DNA of 64,000 nt from Jacaranda mimosifolia. Taxonomy: Eukaryota; Streptophyta; Magnoliopsida; Lamiales; Bignoniaceae. The position numbers and the translations under genes are program-made. The DNA lies in the NCBI GenBank assembly GCA_018894105.1, contig CM032127.1, positions 28,574,369 through 28,638,368 of the forward strand, given 5' to 3'. Every line of letters begins with the position of its first letter. Positions within the stretch are counted from its first letter, which is position 1. The notes beneath the pieces are model-generated. The model saw nothing but the letters and a program-made list of their open reading frames with translations. It was not told where the DNA came from and ran no database searches. Positions 23,035 through 34,966 of this stretch are shown here, piece by piece.

Positions 23035-26000
23035 CTCAATTACACAACTGTTCAGAATTCTTCAAATCTTGGCATGGTAAATCTGGTTTTCATAGGCAAT
23101 GTATTTCTGATTTGAAAATGAAACTCCATATGTTGTCTTCTGAACCACTTACTGAACAATCCAAAGTAGAAATCCAGCATACTAAAACCCCTCTGGAGCA
23201 AGTTCTGAGTAGTGAGGAATTGTATTGGTTATAGAGAAGCCGGGTTCAATGGATACGGGAAGGTGATAGGAATACTGCATATTTCCATGGCAAAGCTTCG
23301 GTTCGACTGCGTATAAATTCCATTAAAGGCATTTTTGATGAAATAGGTGTTTGGTGTGCTAATCCAGCAGATATAGAGACGGCTGTTGTATCTTATTTTG
23401 ATGCTATTTTCCACTCTTCTAATCCTACGTTGTTGGTTATAGAGGAAGTGCTAAATATAGTGGACACCCGAGTTACGGATAACATGAATCGGACTTTCGA
23501 ACAACCTTGCACGCGTGAAGAAGTTATTGTTGCTTTGAAATCAATGGGTCCTCTGAAAACTCCTGGTCCTGATGGCATGCCTGCCCTTTTTTATCAAAAA
23601 TACTGGGAGATTGTTGGTGAGGATGTTGTTAATTTTGTCCTTAATTTTTTTTGAATAATCGAATCCTTCCTCCTGAAGCCAATTTCACTTATGTTGTTTT
23701 AATTCCAAAATGTCGTAATCCTACTCGTATGAGCCAATTTCGGCCGATTAGCCTTTGTAATGTGATTTATAAGATTGGAACTAAGGTCATCTCGAACCGC
23801 TTGAAACTTATCCTCTCTACTATCATTTCTCCTACTCAATCGGCATTTGTTCCTATCCGTCTCATTACTGATAATATTTTAATTGCTTTTGAAGTTAATT
23901 ACTTTATTAACACTAGAAAAGCGGGCACTAATGGTTACATGGCATTGAAGATTGATATGAGCAAAGCCTATGATCGAGTAGAATGATCTTTTCTTCGTGG
24001 TATGTTGGTTAAATTAGGATTTGCTCCATGCTTTATTGAACTTGTCATGTTATGTGTTACTTCAGTCTCATATTCCTTTTTGCTTAATGGTAAGAAATTT
24101 GTATATCTGTCTCCTACTAGAGGACTCCGCCAAGGGGATCTTCTATCACCCTATCTTTTCCTTTTATGTGCAGAGGGACTGATTTCTTTGATTAGACGTG
24201 CTGAGGCACGTAGAGACATTCTTGGGATATATATTTGTTGGCGAGCACCTCAGATATCCCATTTATTTTTTGCAGATGATGCTCTCTTCTTCTGCAAAGT
24301 TGATACTTCGAATGTCCAATGCATCAATTCATTACTTCAAATCTATGCTGCTGCTTCTGGTCAACTTGTGAATTTGGAGAAATCCTCATGTGTTCTCAGT
24401 TCTAATGTCCCATTTGCTGTTAGAGATTTCATTTGAGATTACCTTGGGGCTCAGATTGACACCTCTCACGGGAAGTATTTGGGTTTACCTTCTATTATGG
24501 GTCGTTCCAAGCGAGATATTTTTAATTTCGTCGGGGATAAAATTTGGTCAAGAATCCAAGGATGGAATGAAAAGAGACTTTCGAAAGGAGGTAAAGAGGT
24601 TTTGATAAAATCCATCCTTCAAGCCATTCCCACTTACGCCATGTGTTGTTTTCTTTTACCCACATCACTCATCAAGAACATAGAATGTATGATCAAGAGG
24701 TTCTGGTGGGATAATTCATCTGCCATTCATGGCTTAATTGGGATACTGTCACTTGCTCAAAGAATTAGGGAGGTCTTGGGTTCAAGGATCTGAAGCATTT
24801 CAACATGGCTCTTCTGGCTAAGCAAGGATGACGAATTATTTCCCAACCAAATTCCCTCCTCAGTCAATTACTGAAGTCATGTTACTTTCCGTATTATGAT
24901 TTTCTTGAAGCAGGTAAAGGGACTCGCTCGTCTGTTACCTGGCGCAACATTATTTCAGCCCAAGACCTGTTGTTCAGAGGTCTGAGATGGCGCATAGGTA
25001 CAGGTAATCGAGTTAATGTCTGGCATGATAATTGGCTAACTTCGAGGGTCATTTAAAGATTATCACTTCACCTTCTCCTCACCTGGAAAATTTGAAAGTT
25101 TCTGACTTGATGCATCCGAATAGAAGTACTGGTTGGGATGTGGAAAAAATTCGTTCAATCTTCTAGCCAATAGACGTGAACCGTATTTTGTTAATTGCTC
25201 TAGGCATTTCTCCCACTCCAGATTGCTTAATCTGGCATTTTTCTAAGAATGGCTTCTTTTCAGTTCGCAGTTGCTACCATTTGAGTAAAGAATTATCAGC
25301 TTCGAACTCAGCATCTCATTTGTCTTCTTCTGGCACCCGTCCGCACTCCTTGTGGAAGAACATCTGGAAACTGAAACTGCCGCTGAAGATTCAAATATTC
25401 TTGTGGAGGATGTGCTAGAATATACTCCCTACACGTTCAAACCTTGTGAGACGTCACATAACTTCCAGATCCAGCTACCCAGTTTGTAACTTATTTGAAG
25501 AAACAACCCTGCATGTTCTACGTGATTGCAATTTAGCTTTAGAGGTTTGGGCACAAGCAGATCTGTCACAGTTCGTGAAGCTCTATCAGGGTGAGAGTGT
25601 TATTTCTTGGGTATCTATTTTACAACAACAGCTGGATGGGTCTGTTTTTGCACTCTTCGGTATTCTGTGTTGGGGATTGTGGTCTAACAGGAATCAGACT
25701 GTCTTCTGTTCAAGTGGTGAGCTGGAAGCTGATATTATTTCGTTTAGCAGATCTTACTTGATGGATTTTCTGAATTTACAGGATCCTATTCCTTCCCCAA
25801 TGAATCAGCAACGCCTTCCCAGTTGGAATCCTCCGACAGGTTCTTTGATTAAAGTTAACTTTGATGGTGCTTTCAACTCTTTTGAACATCGTTATAGTAT
25901 TGCTATGGTTGCCACAGATTGCACAGGATCCTGTCTTTGGTGGGCTAAGAAATCCTTTTCTGGTCTTCCCACTCCATTAGAGGTTGAAGCTAAGGCAACT

Positions 26001-26282
26001 TTACTAGCTATCCATGTTTTGCTTGAAAAAGGTTGGAACTCGATTGTGTTTGAAGGGGACAATATAAATGTTATCAATGCTCTAAATAGCAAGCGGGAAG
26101 ATCTTTCAGCAATTGGTTCTATAATTGAGGAATGTCGTGTTCTGATCGACTCCTTACGTCACGTCCACTTCTCTTTTGTGCACCGTTCAGCTAATCGTTT
26201 GGCTCATGTTCTTGCCAAAAACACTAGTGTTTTATGTCAGTTTGGTCGTTTTCTTCCTGTTTTTGCTCTTGATGTTACTTAA
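23035..26282 (+). pseudogene. LINE ORF2 remnant: reverse transcriptase, zf-RVT, RNase H
   Basis: The reading starts in the region before RT (RVQWIREGDRNTAYFH near 23238-23285). RT motifs are GPDGMPALFYQKYW (23568), FRPISLCNVIYKIGTK (23738-23785), KIDMSKAYDRVE (23950-23983), RGLRQGDLLSPYLFLL (24120-24165) and catalytic FADDALFF (24270-24293). A Cys/His zf-RVT-type segment (YPVCNLFEETTLHVLRDC) lies at 25475-25530. C-terminal RNase H has NFDGAF (25858), LEVEAKATLLAI (25978), FEGDN (26050) and HRSANRLAHVLA (26180-26215). Stops include one at 23232, a Trp-to-stop TGA after DRVE (23984) and frameshifts near 23650 and 24790-25170, so it is dead. RNase H at the C-terminus is typical of plant L1 elements. 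Confidence 0.92.
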
Positions 26283-26341
26283 CTCTATTTTCTTTTATCT
26301 ATAATATATATGCTTCGCTCAAAATAAAAATAAAAATAAAA
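23035..26341 (+). mobile_element. 5'-truncated L1-type LINE
   Basis: Flanked by an exact 16-bp duplication AAATAGTTGGGTCATC (23019-23034 and 26342-26357), with a 3' tail AAAATAAAAATAAAAATAAA. ORF1 and the endonuclease are absent, so reverse transcription stopped early, which is usual for LINE insertions. It sits in the 3' LTR of the Reina-like element, next to the older MITE. Confidence 0.93.
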
Positions 26342-26527
26342 AAATAGTTGGGTCATCTTCTCCAAAAAAATTTTCCCAGAAAACCTTAAGTATTGTGCTC
26401 GTTCTTCTCTCTATTCAATAAAGCTCTTTTTCTATTTAATTTGGAAGTATAGATTCAAGAGTGTCTTCATTTCGTTCAATGTTCGTCAAGCTTCCACAGG
26501 AATTCGATTCCATATTGCTTCAGTACC

Positions 26528-27657
26528 ATTTTTTCACTACCTCTGCAAAGGTTTTGGCCTTTTCAGTACCATTTTTTCACTACCCAGTCGAAGCTTCACT
26601 GGATGCATGACCTGGAGAGAGAATTTAGGGACTTAATGGCATTCTTTTCTTGTTCGTATTATACCTTTTACTGTAAAGTGTCATAAATGAATCAAAACTC
26701 TATTTATCAAATATAAGATAAGATATAGAAAAATAAAGAATTATGGAGGAAAAAATAAATAAATAAATATTTAAACGCCACTGACGCATGAGAAGATTAA
26801 GTACGTTTGAATGATTGATATATATATATATATATATATATATTTCATTCATTTAATTATTATGGAAAGGAAGAAAAGGGGTTTAGAATCTCACGAAATG
26901 ATGAAATTTGAAAGAATTGAATATGGACTATTTTGTCATTGAAATAAAAAATTAACAATTCAAATAAATTTTACCCAATACAATATTATTATATTATAAA
27001 ATAAATAAAACAAAAAAAATACAATTCCAAGGACATAATTTACTTCAATCTATAAATTGCTGATACTTTGTATTGGGACGTCAATAGAAATTTTATAATA
27101 GTAGAATCTTACAATCTTAAGAAAAAAATAATTGCAAAAGATAAAATGAGTGGCATTATTTATGTTTAGTAATTGTTAGTGGGAAATGGGCCTCACACGC
27201 AGAAAAGAAAGGGAAGAAAGGATCCCTTAGAATCTACTCAAAAATGAATTAATGTAGAAAGCTCAACAAATGCCCACTGCTGCAACGTAGGCCGTCTTCT
27301 TTTGGGTATTTGTTTCTTGCACTCTTCCCCATTTGCATCTCTCAACATTTTGTGTTGTTTGTAATTTGTATCTTAATTAATATGTTTGCGAAAACGCATC
27401 CCCATACACTCGCGTGTGTGGGCGCACGAGGTTGGAGAACGAGAATCAGCTCACATTCTAATGCATATTTACTAACAATATTTAAAGTGGTGGGTTTGTG
27501 CCGTAAGGGTTGTACCATCCATTTTTTTTAGATTACCACCCAAAAACGTGTTTCTACCTTTTTGTCGATACATGCAAACTAGATCTTCTTTCTTTTCTTT
27601 CTTTCTTTCTTTTTTTTTTTTTTTTTTTGGTGAAGTTTTACTCTTTTAAGAGAGATG
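26528..27657. other. AT-rich stretch without gene; (TA)n and (T/C)n runs
   Basis: No gene is seen. A (TA)n microsatellite lies at 26819-26844 and a TTTC/T-run at 27587-27628. The junction sequence TCAGTACCATTTTTTCACTA occurs twice near 26520 and 26565. Open frames at 27310-27531 and 27510-27755 have no family match. Confidence 0.5.
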
Positions 27658-27665
27658 ATGAATTA

Positions 27666-28644
27666 GGAGGGTGTAGATGTATATTAAACGAATTGGATAC
27701 ACTATTTTTATATTTGTATCCGTTTAACTTTTTGAATATTCGGATACGGATATGAATTTGATAGACATTTAAAAATGATATCCAAATTCGTATCCGTCGG
27801 ATATCAGTCAGATTCGGATATATCCATATTCGATTATAATTATTCATATGCATTCATATTTTATTAAATTTATTCGTATTCGAATTATTATTTTATATTC
27901 ATATTCGATAATAATTATTTAGATATCCATTTACAAATATCCAAATATGTGAATCTACAAAACTATAACAAATATATATTTTAATTAATAGAACGAATTA
28001 TATAATTTTATTAAAACGAAAGCAATCAAACAAATTATGCGAATTATTATTTTATATTCATATTCGATAATAATGATTTAGATATCAATTTACAAATATT
28101 CAAATACGTAAATCTATGAAACTTTAATAAATAAATATTTTAATTAATAGAACAAACTATATAATTTCATTAAAACGAAAGCAATCAAACAAATAGCATA
28201 ATTTCTAATTAATAATTGACTTTATAATTGATTATTAGTTCGTAATAAAAATAATAATGGCATTTAAGTATATTAATTATAAAGTCAACCAACAATAATT
28301 ATATTGATTAACTTTATTCTTCAATTTTTTCTCTATGTTACAATAATTTTTTAAATTTAATCTTTTTTTTTCTCAATTCTTCAATTATAATTTATATATA
28401 TACATATATGGATAATGAGATATTTATTGAAAAATATAAATAATATATTATTTAATAAATATATATTCGAATTGGATATTAAACTGATCGAATACATATT
28501 TACCATATTCGCATCTATTTATAATCAGATATCTACTGAATCGAATATGAATAACATCCGCTTTAAACGGATGCAGAAATTTTTTATATAAACAGATACG
28601 AATACAAACGGTAAATGAATTTTCGAATATCCATTTACAGCCCT
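27666..28644. mobile_element. hAT-like non-autonomous element (979 bp)
   Basis: 8-bp flanks are ATGAATTA (27658-27665) and ATGAATTG (28645-28652). The right end CCATTTACAGCCCT mirrors the left GGAGGGTGTAGATG. It has many internal TATCCGAATTCGGATA-type palindromic words (ATATTCGGATACGGATAT). A related block TATTTTATATTCATATTCGA occurs twice, at about 27890 and 28050. It has no transposase ORF. Confidence 0.75.
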
Positions 28645-28856
28645 ATGAATTGCATTATTACAGGATTATTTCACTAATTCATCTTAAGGAACATGAATGT
28701 TTATTTTTTTTTGTTGTCCCTTTTGGTATTGACTTGTATATCTCCCAATAATTAATTTAATCTTGTATTGCAATAGTGCAAATTTAAGATACTTTTGGGC
28801 ACTTATCATTGATGCATTGGGAAGTCTTAACTTTTAAAATGTCTTTTCATGAATGG

Positions 28857-28984
28857 TTTTTTTTTTTTTTTTTATTTAAATTTAAACACTCGCATCCATA
28901 TTAGGAGCTCGTGCAAACTCAAATTCCTTACTTCCCACATTATGTGGGAGACTTATGCCATTGGACCACTAGTCACTTGGCTCC
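28857..28984 (-). mobile_element. tRNA-derived SINE
   Basis: On the minus strand: GAGCCAAGTGACTAGTGGTC, then CCAATGGCATAAGTCTCCCA (A-box-like GTGGTCCAATGG), a B-box-like GGAATTTGAGTTTGC, and a poly-A tail of about 18. It is flanked by TTTTCATGAATGG (28844-28856) and TTTTAATGAATGG (28985-28997), a 13-bp duplication with one change. Confidence 0.85.
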
Positions 28985-28997
28985 TTTTAATGAATGG

Positions 28998-30216
28998 GTT
29001 GTAGTTTATTTATTTATTTATAAAGTCTAGCATGCAAAACTCTGTTTTATAATTAAATGTCGATAAAATATGAATTAAGAATTACATATTTCGTCTTACT
29101 CTATTATCATATTTAATGATCATGTCTTTTAAAAGTTTAAAATTGTTACTATAAATGAAAGATATTAATAATGTGTACATTCATGAAGTTTTATAATCAT
29201 ATTAAAAGAATTCGCTCAGCTGATAGTTGTTTAGTACTTTCAGTTACCACTCGATATAATTAGTGTTGGCCGACTGGTTTGAGTGCCAAGTTAATAGTAA
29301 TAAGTTTTAACCTCACAGTAAAATATAAACAATAATATGAAACTAATAAATATAAATAAATTTTATTTAATATAAAAAGTAAAATAAAATAAAGCTGGAC
29401 TGTTCGGCCAATTTGGGCTGGCCCTGGCCTGTGTAGATCCTTAGACTAGGGCCCAATATTATATGCATTGTCTAGCATTCTAGCTCAATCAACGGATGCT
29501 ATTGAACTGGGCTCTCAATGTGGGATCATAAATCGCACTCATCTTGCAATTGCTGTTACCTTTTGTAGGGTAGAATGTGCATTCAGAAGGTGTAAGGGTG
29601 CGCTATAAATAGTTTGAGAGTTTATACAATATCTTAGTGCGAACAAAAAATTTTAGAAAGAGAAGTTTATAAATTTTAAAATAAAGTATTAAATTTTTAT
29701 AATTTTTCAAAAATAGAATGATGAAAGTGTCAACTTCTCTTCCTATTATTTTAATTAACAAGGTATCTCGTGAAGCTTATATAAATTTTTTATGACTTTC
29801 TGCATCTTATAAAATGTATTTAAAACTTAAGAAATGCTAAGTTTTATTTTTAAAATAAACTTTTTGAAGTATTTTGATACGTAAAAATAACAAAATTTAT
29901 AAAATATTTGTAATTACAATTTTAAAATTAATATGACAAACAAACTCAAAACTATACACATGATTTTATTTAATCTTAAAAATAAGTTAAACTCTTTACT
30001 TTTTCAAAGAATTTATAACATCATAGTGTATAATATTGAAAATTTCATAAGCTCATCTTTTAAATATTTACCGAATATTTTAAGGCACCTAATAAGATGT
30101 TCTAAGAAACTTTATAACATCAATGAAAATTAGTTTATTTATGATCATACCAAACAATGCAAAAACGAACCCAACATTTTGCGGTCTAATAAGCTATCTA
30201 GCATTGGGTCTATTAG
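28998..30216. other. AT-rich stretch without gene; possible SINE relic
   Basis: No gene is seen. Around 29262-29330 the plus strand reads TTGGCCGACTGGTTTGAGTG and then TTTTAACCTCACAG, which may be a decayed tRNA-derived SINE head. The 29590-30140 part contains AT-rich TTATAAG/CTTATAA words like those at 57150-57545. The 66-codon frame at 29933 is low complexity. Confidence 0.4.
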
Positions 30217-30219
30217 GAT

Positions 30220-30563
30220 TATTACAAAAAATTAAGTATCTGCTATGAAAAAATTACTGCGAAATTAATTTTGTAACTATAATTATAAATTATAACTATA
30301 GATTTTCATAGTAAATATACTTTTTTTAATTATAATCAACAAAAAGTATAAATTATCAATCCATAACATTATACGTTCTAAGTGTGGCAGATTAGTTATG
30401 CATTAAGCACAGAAAAATTAATATATATAGAAAAAGAATGACCATTAGTTAACTACGAGAGCATCAACTTCGAACTTGATTAGAACAATTTCATAGCCAA
30501 AGTTACGAATTTTTAGCATCAGTTACAGATTGATCGTAGTTGATGCTCTAATTTTTTATAGTG
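30220..30563. mobile_element. Miniature CACTA element (344 bp)
   Basis: The right end is TTTTTTATAGTG (CACTATAAAAAATTAGAGC on the other strand); the left end TATTACAAAAAATTAAG is the same terminus with C changed to T. Flanking 3-bp duplication is GAT (30217-30219 and 30564-30566). Internal GAGCATCAACTTCGAACTTG and GTAGTTGATGCTC form a subterminal inverted pair. No ORF. Confidence 0.7.
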
Positions 30564-30566
30564 GAT

Positions 30567-31058
30567 TTAGAAATATTTTATGATGAATGCATAGAAAAAT
30601 CTTCTTTGAATTTACTAAAGATCTTGGGCATTCACTTATTTCTCTTTGGTGGCTTGCTTGGGTTTTGATGTGTTTCAAGTCATCAAATCAGGAAGAAAAA
30701 AAAAAACAAAACAAAAACCATTCATAGTATCTTGTCAAAGCAAAATATAAAAACTTTCAACCCAATGGACCACTGAAAGTGCTTTTCTCATTAAATGATT
30801 TCGACGTTGAACTCTTGAGGAGGAGGAGGAGGAGATTGTCTGTTCTCGCAGAGTGGAGTTCCACCCACGTGGTGGATTTGGCTAGTGCTCTGGGGAGTGC
30901 TTTCCTAGTATTCAATTCGACCACCCTCGGGGTTGCTAATTAGGTTTATAAACTTGTTGAAGTGTGTTATAAGTTGTTTGATAATTCAAAAATATTTTTA
31001 AATTGTTGCTTAAAATTTTTAGAAGAACAAGTATAGATGTTCTTGGAATAAAAATTAA
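30567..31058. other. Short stretch without gene
   Basis: Contains a (GGA)n run at about 30818-30833 and a palindromic G-box CCACCCACGTGGTGG at 30861-30875. No coding sequence was recognised. Confidence 0.4.
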
Positions 31059-31422
31059 GATAATTACAAGAAAAATAATATTTAGTGGCATTAAAAAGTG
31101 CTACTTAAATAGTGTTATAGTGGCAATTTTATATTTAATGACATTTTTAAAAGTACCACTTGTAGCGGTGTAGGTAAATGTATAAATGTCATTAATTTAC
31201 CTCTATTGTAATATTAATAAAATACAACAAAAACTATAATGAATTATCCATTAAAATGTCACTAAAAATGTATTAAATAACATTTCAAATTGTCACTGAA
31301 GAAATTTTAAAATATACCACTGAAAATACATATAAAGGCATATGGAAATGCCACCAAAATCCCTTTAAATGATCATGTAACACAACACCAAAAGTGTAAT
31401 AAATGATATATTAAAATACTAT

Positions 31423-32133
31423 TGATGAGGGCTCAAAATATTTTCTGGGTTAATTGGGTAGGAATCTGATCTACTCGACCGGAGTCTGATCGACCTCGCT
31501 ATGGTTGGGGGTTAGGGAGTGAGCCCTATAACCACAAGCAAACATCAGACTTGTCGAGAGAGCCCTTGGCAAAGGCACTCCGATGCTCAAGTTAGTGTTT
31601 TGATCGGATAGGAGACTCGAGCAGCAGAATGAGCGGTCAATGGCATACCTTGTGAGAAGTTGACCATGGCGTATTTATAGCCTTCTCTGGGTGATCAATA
31701 TGTCTATGATGCCCTTAGTACGCATGAAAGGTTCTGGCCCTTGCATGGGGAACTTTAGGTCATCTCACATGTTGGTTTTATTCCAGATGACCTCATCTCC
31801 AGCTTTCAGGGATAGAGTGGTACACCAGTGGCATGCCCTTTCCCTGCGGTGGCCTGCCGCCTGTTAGGGTATTAAATGTGGCAGGGTAAAGGTTCTGCAG
31901 TCAGTCGACCAACCTGGTCGACTTGAGAGATCGACCATCGAGATGACTCCAGATGTGCCAGTAGATAAGTAGGCGTCGCCGCCGACAAGGATCATCAATA
32001 CAGTCGACCTACTTTGGGTAGGACCGACGTGACAGGTCGACCTTACGGATGGGCCTCAAGGAGGAAGCTGGCTTAGTGATGTACTCTTAGGTCGATAGCC
32101 TCTGGGCTGGGCCTATTGGGCCACCCCATATCA
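31423..32133 (-). repeat. 3' LTR of Tat-B (711 bp)
   Basis: On the minus strand it begins TGATATGGGGTGGCCCAATA and ends TTTTGAGCCCTCATCA. A TATA box CTATAAATA lies at 31672-31680. Relative to the other LTR it lacks about 44 bp near 31848, at GCGG microhomology. Confidence 0.93.
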
Positions 32134-32153
32134 TGAGTTCTCCCCACTTTCGG
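32134..32153 (-). other. Polypurine tract of Tat-B
   Basis: CCGAAAGTGGGGAGAACTCA on the minus strand, directly upstream of the 3' LTR start. Confidence 0.8.
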
Positions 32154-32544
32154 GTTTGGATCGAGAGTATCAACAAGTGGGAAACATGAGTAGTTTTAAT
32201 AAACAGGAATGGCTGGATTAGTTGACAAGAGGAAGGAGGAGCCGACAAGAGACTAGGGGATTCGATCGGGGTTTGGCGCATTTAATGCAGCGGTTACTTG
32301 GTGTCAGGCAGAGTGTCTAACGATGGTTATGCCATTATTGCTGTCGCTTGGGGTTGCACGCGTAGTGCCCTATAAATAGGTGAGGTAAGAATTCACATTT
32401 TTACTTTTACAGCATTACATGAAGTCGAGTCAAGCATTCACTGAGCTCTGCATTACATCTTTGATTACTCTATCAAGTAAGTATTTCCCGTTCCTCAGAG
32501 CGTCTTTATTATACCCTACTTTCAGAGTCTATTTGCATTAAAAT

Positions 32545-34966
32545 ATGCTGAGAGTTTTTGAGGGTGATGAGAGGAGTCATGGGAGGGACAGTGAGGCAAT
32601 GAGGTCCGATAGGGTTCCGACCAGTGGTGAAGAGACGTCAAACAGTAGTTCTAGTAGCTCGTTGAGTAGTAGCTCAACCTCGAGCAGTGATCATGCTACG
32701 GTTGGGGCTGGGTCGAACGAGCCCCCAATTTCTCGTGGTCGATTGTTCACCCCAGGCCACTACAGTAAGATTAGGTCGATAGTGGGGGAGGCCGATTTGG
32801 ATATTCTTAGGCAATTGTACCACGTCCCCGATGACTATAGTTTGATCGCTCTAAGGCCCGTGGGTAGAATGAAACAACCTCTCGAAAGGTGCATCACTGT
32901 GTTTGAATATGATCTTAGGTGTGCTCTTCGATTTCCTTTAGCCGACGCCATAGTCAACCTGTTACGAGGTCTGCAGGTCTGCATTACTCAGTTACTTCCT
33001 AATTGCTTCTCCACTTTGTATAGCTTTGTCGTCTTAATGCATATTTATAACCAGCCCTCTACCTTCACCAAATTTAGCAACCTCTTCCATCTCCCCATGC
33101 CCACAAGTTGGGGAGTAGCGAGGAGTTCGTGTTCTATTATTTAACGGCCTGTCCTCATCAAAAATTCTTTGTAACCCTTGCTTTCTCATTTGGTCAAAAG
33201 TAGAAGAATAGGGGTTTTTATGTTCGATCACCGGGGGGTCGGGCTTTAATATCCCCAGGGGTTGGATGAGGGGGCATGTCGAGATGCCAGGGAGCCCAAC
33301 TCTAACCTGGACAAATACTTTTGTGAGGGATCTGGTTGAGTTTGGTCAGATGGAGGCATCTGGCTTTATCGAGGAGAGAAATCTCGTGCTGGCTGGCTTG
33401 TTGCCTGCCCAGCTCGACTTGCCCGCAAATGCCCGATTAGGTAGATATTTATATGAGCTTTGTTTATTGTTATGTATGTATTATTATGGTCGTATCTTAC
33501 GCATTGTCCACTTTGCCCCTCGGAGATCGAGAAGATATCATGAATCGGGCACTCCTCTAAGCTATTGCTTATGCCGAAAAGAACAAGGAAAACCGCGATC
33601 GGTGCGCAGATGCAGGTGCCCGACAAGAGGCTCAACAAAAGCCGACCGCTCCACCGCTGATTGCTACCATTCCTATTGCCGTTGTTGTACCATCTCCTAG
33701 TCGTAGTCCAGCTGGTCGAGGTAAGAGGCTTGTCACCGTGTAGGGTGGGCCTGCTCTGAAGAGGCCTGATCAGGGCAAGGGCAAGGCTCGGGCTAAAACA
33801 GGGTTTGATCTATTCAGGCGGTAGGAGGACAAAGCTTTATTCGACTTGACGGATTTGCCATCTCCTCGCTTTGGGACTGAGTTGGGGGTCCATAATTCGA
33901 TGTCAGTGATGATGGCGGGGGAGGCTGGGTCCCTGCCAATGAAAGTTTTAATGGCTGCTCTGTTTGCTTCGGATTAGCGCAAGATGATGGAAAAGAGCTA
34001 GGGTGCCACAATGAAAGCCTTGGCGTATCACACCAATATGGTAAGCTTTTGATCGAGCCGCACCTGACATTTTGCTGTTGTAAGTATTTCCATTGTACTG
34101 ATGCAAGTGTTGCCTTCGTAGGTCGGGCAGCTGGGGCACCACATGTTTCGGAGGTCGGAACTTACCTTCGATTAGGCGAACCAATTGTGGGCAAAATACA
34201 AGGAGATGGATACAATAAAGGCAGCGCTCGAGTCTGCCCAAATGGAGGTTGAGTAGCTGACAAAGCAGCTGGAAGAGGCGAACTCGCAGCTTGCAACGAA
34301 AGACACCGAGCTGATAACTGCAGTGACCGCTAGGAGCGCGGCCGACGAGCTTCTGATGAAGGTATAGGTAGAGGCGTAGTCCTACTATGATCACGGCTGA
34401 ACGCATGGGTGCGAGGCTGCTTTGTAGTTTGCTCATCGGGAATTTAGGCAGATGCTACTAAATGTTCGACGGGAGGCGGTGTAATAGTTCATGCCGATGT
34501 TAGTATTTATGGATGCTAGTGTCGTCTTTTCACTCGACGATGCTAAAGATGCATTCGATAAGGCTGTTCGGCAGCTAGAGTTTTTGGGATACGACATCAG
34601 CACTGAGGATAAGGAGTGTTTGAATTACATGCTCGACGACTAGCTCCGAATGTACCCCTAAGAGAGGGGCCCTACCGATGAGGCCACTGTTGGAGCTGCA
34701 TCTGTTCCTAGTTCTGCACCTGCTTTTCCTCCAGCTATCCCCGGGCACCAGGCCCGTGTCGAGGCGGTGACTACGGAGTTCGACTTTGCTAATGATTTTG
34801 TGTTCAACATGAGGGATGACAAGGTGAACACAACCCAGTATTTTTCGCCCGGTGAACATCCTTTTTTGGTGGATGAAGTGGGCCTCGTCAAGACCTCTGG
34901 GGTGAGACGAAGAGGAGGCCCTCCGAGATAAAGGAGAAGGGTCTAACTAAGTTTGAGGTCGAGTGA
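32545..34966 (+). pseudogene. Opposed extra ORF of Tat-B (Transposase_28-like, coiled coil)
   Basis: The ORF runs opposite to gag-pol between integrase and the 3' LTR. The first open part (32545-33144, 199 aa) has a Ser-rich stretch near residues 33-50, then ISRGRLFTPGHYSKI, a YDLRCALRFPLADAI block and QLLPNCFSTLYSFVVLM, the pattern of the plant gypsy-type transposase domain (PF04195). The reading resumes at 33266 (MRGHVEMPG, ERNLVLAG) and later gives PSPRFGTELGV (33860-33890) and a heptad-like QLEEANSQLATKDTELITA (34269-34325). It ends GLTKFEVE-stop at 34964. Several frameshifts and stops separate the pieces; spliced introns cannot be excluded. The same protein is in Tat-A. Molecular role is unknown. 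Confidence 0.7.

Larger units (their letters stand above)
10706..26522 (+). mobile_element. Reina-like chromovirus hosting nested insertions
   Basis: A Ty3/gypsy element whose LTRs begin TGATGCCAATCAAAA (10706) and TGATATCACTCAAAA (22301). Target duplication GTGCC (10701-10705) and GTACC (26523-26527) differs at one base. A primer-binding site lies at 13310, a gag start at 13354, pol relics at 18765-20960 and a polypurine tract at about 22288-22300. Later insertions inside it are a solo copia LTR, half of a Tekay-like element, two MITEs and a LINE. Without them the LTRs are about 520-530 bp. Gag C-terminus and protease are missing, apparently lost with the Tekay-like insertion and its truncation. 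Confidence 0.85.
22301..26522 (+). repeat. 3' LTR of the Reina-like element, split by a MITE and a LINE
   Basis: LTR pieces are 22301-22622, 23019-23034 and 26358-26522 plus the shared duplication bases. The first piece aligns with 10706-11073 of the 5' LTR and the last with 13190-13307 (TTCTTCTCTCTATTCAATA). The end is TTGCTTCA, followed by the target duplication GTACC. Confidence 0.85.

Noticed and set aside
25892..26092. Minus-strand frame opposite LINE RNase H
   Set aside because: The plus strand shows the RNase H motifs; this is a shadow frame.
29262..29330. Possible tRNA gene (TTGGCCGACTGGTTTGAGTG)
   Set aside because: A tRNA-like head is readable but no acceptor stem pairing or anticodon arm closes; kept only as a possible SINE relic.
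33948..34436. 162-codon minus-strand frame
   Set aside because: It overlaps the plus-strand coiled-coil part of the Tat-B extra ORF, which aligns better with Tat-A.
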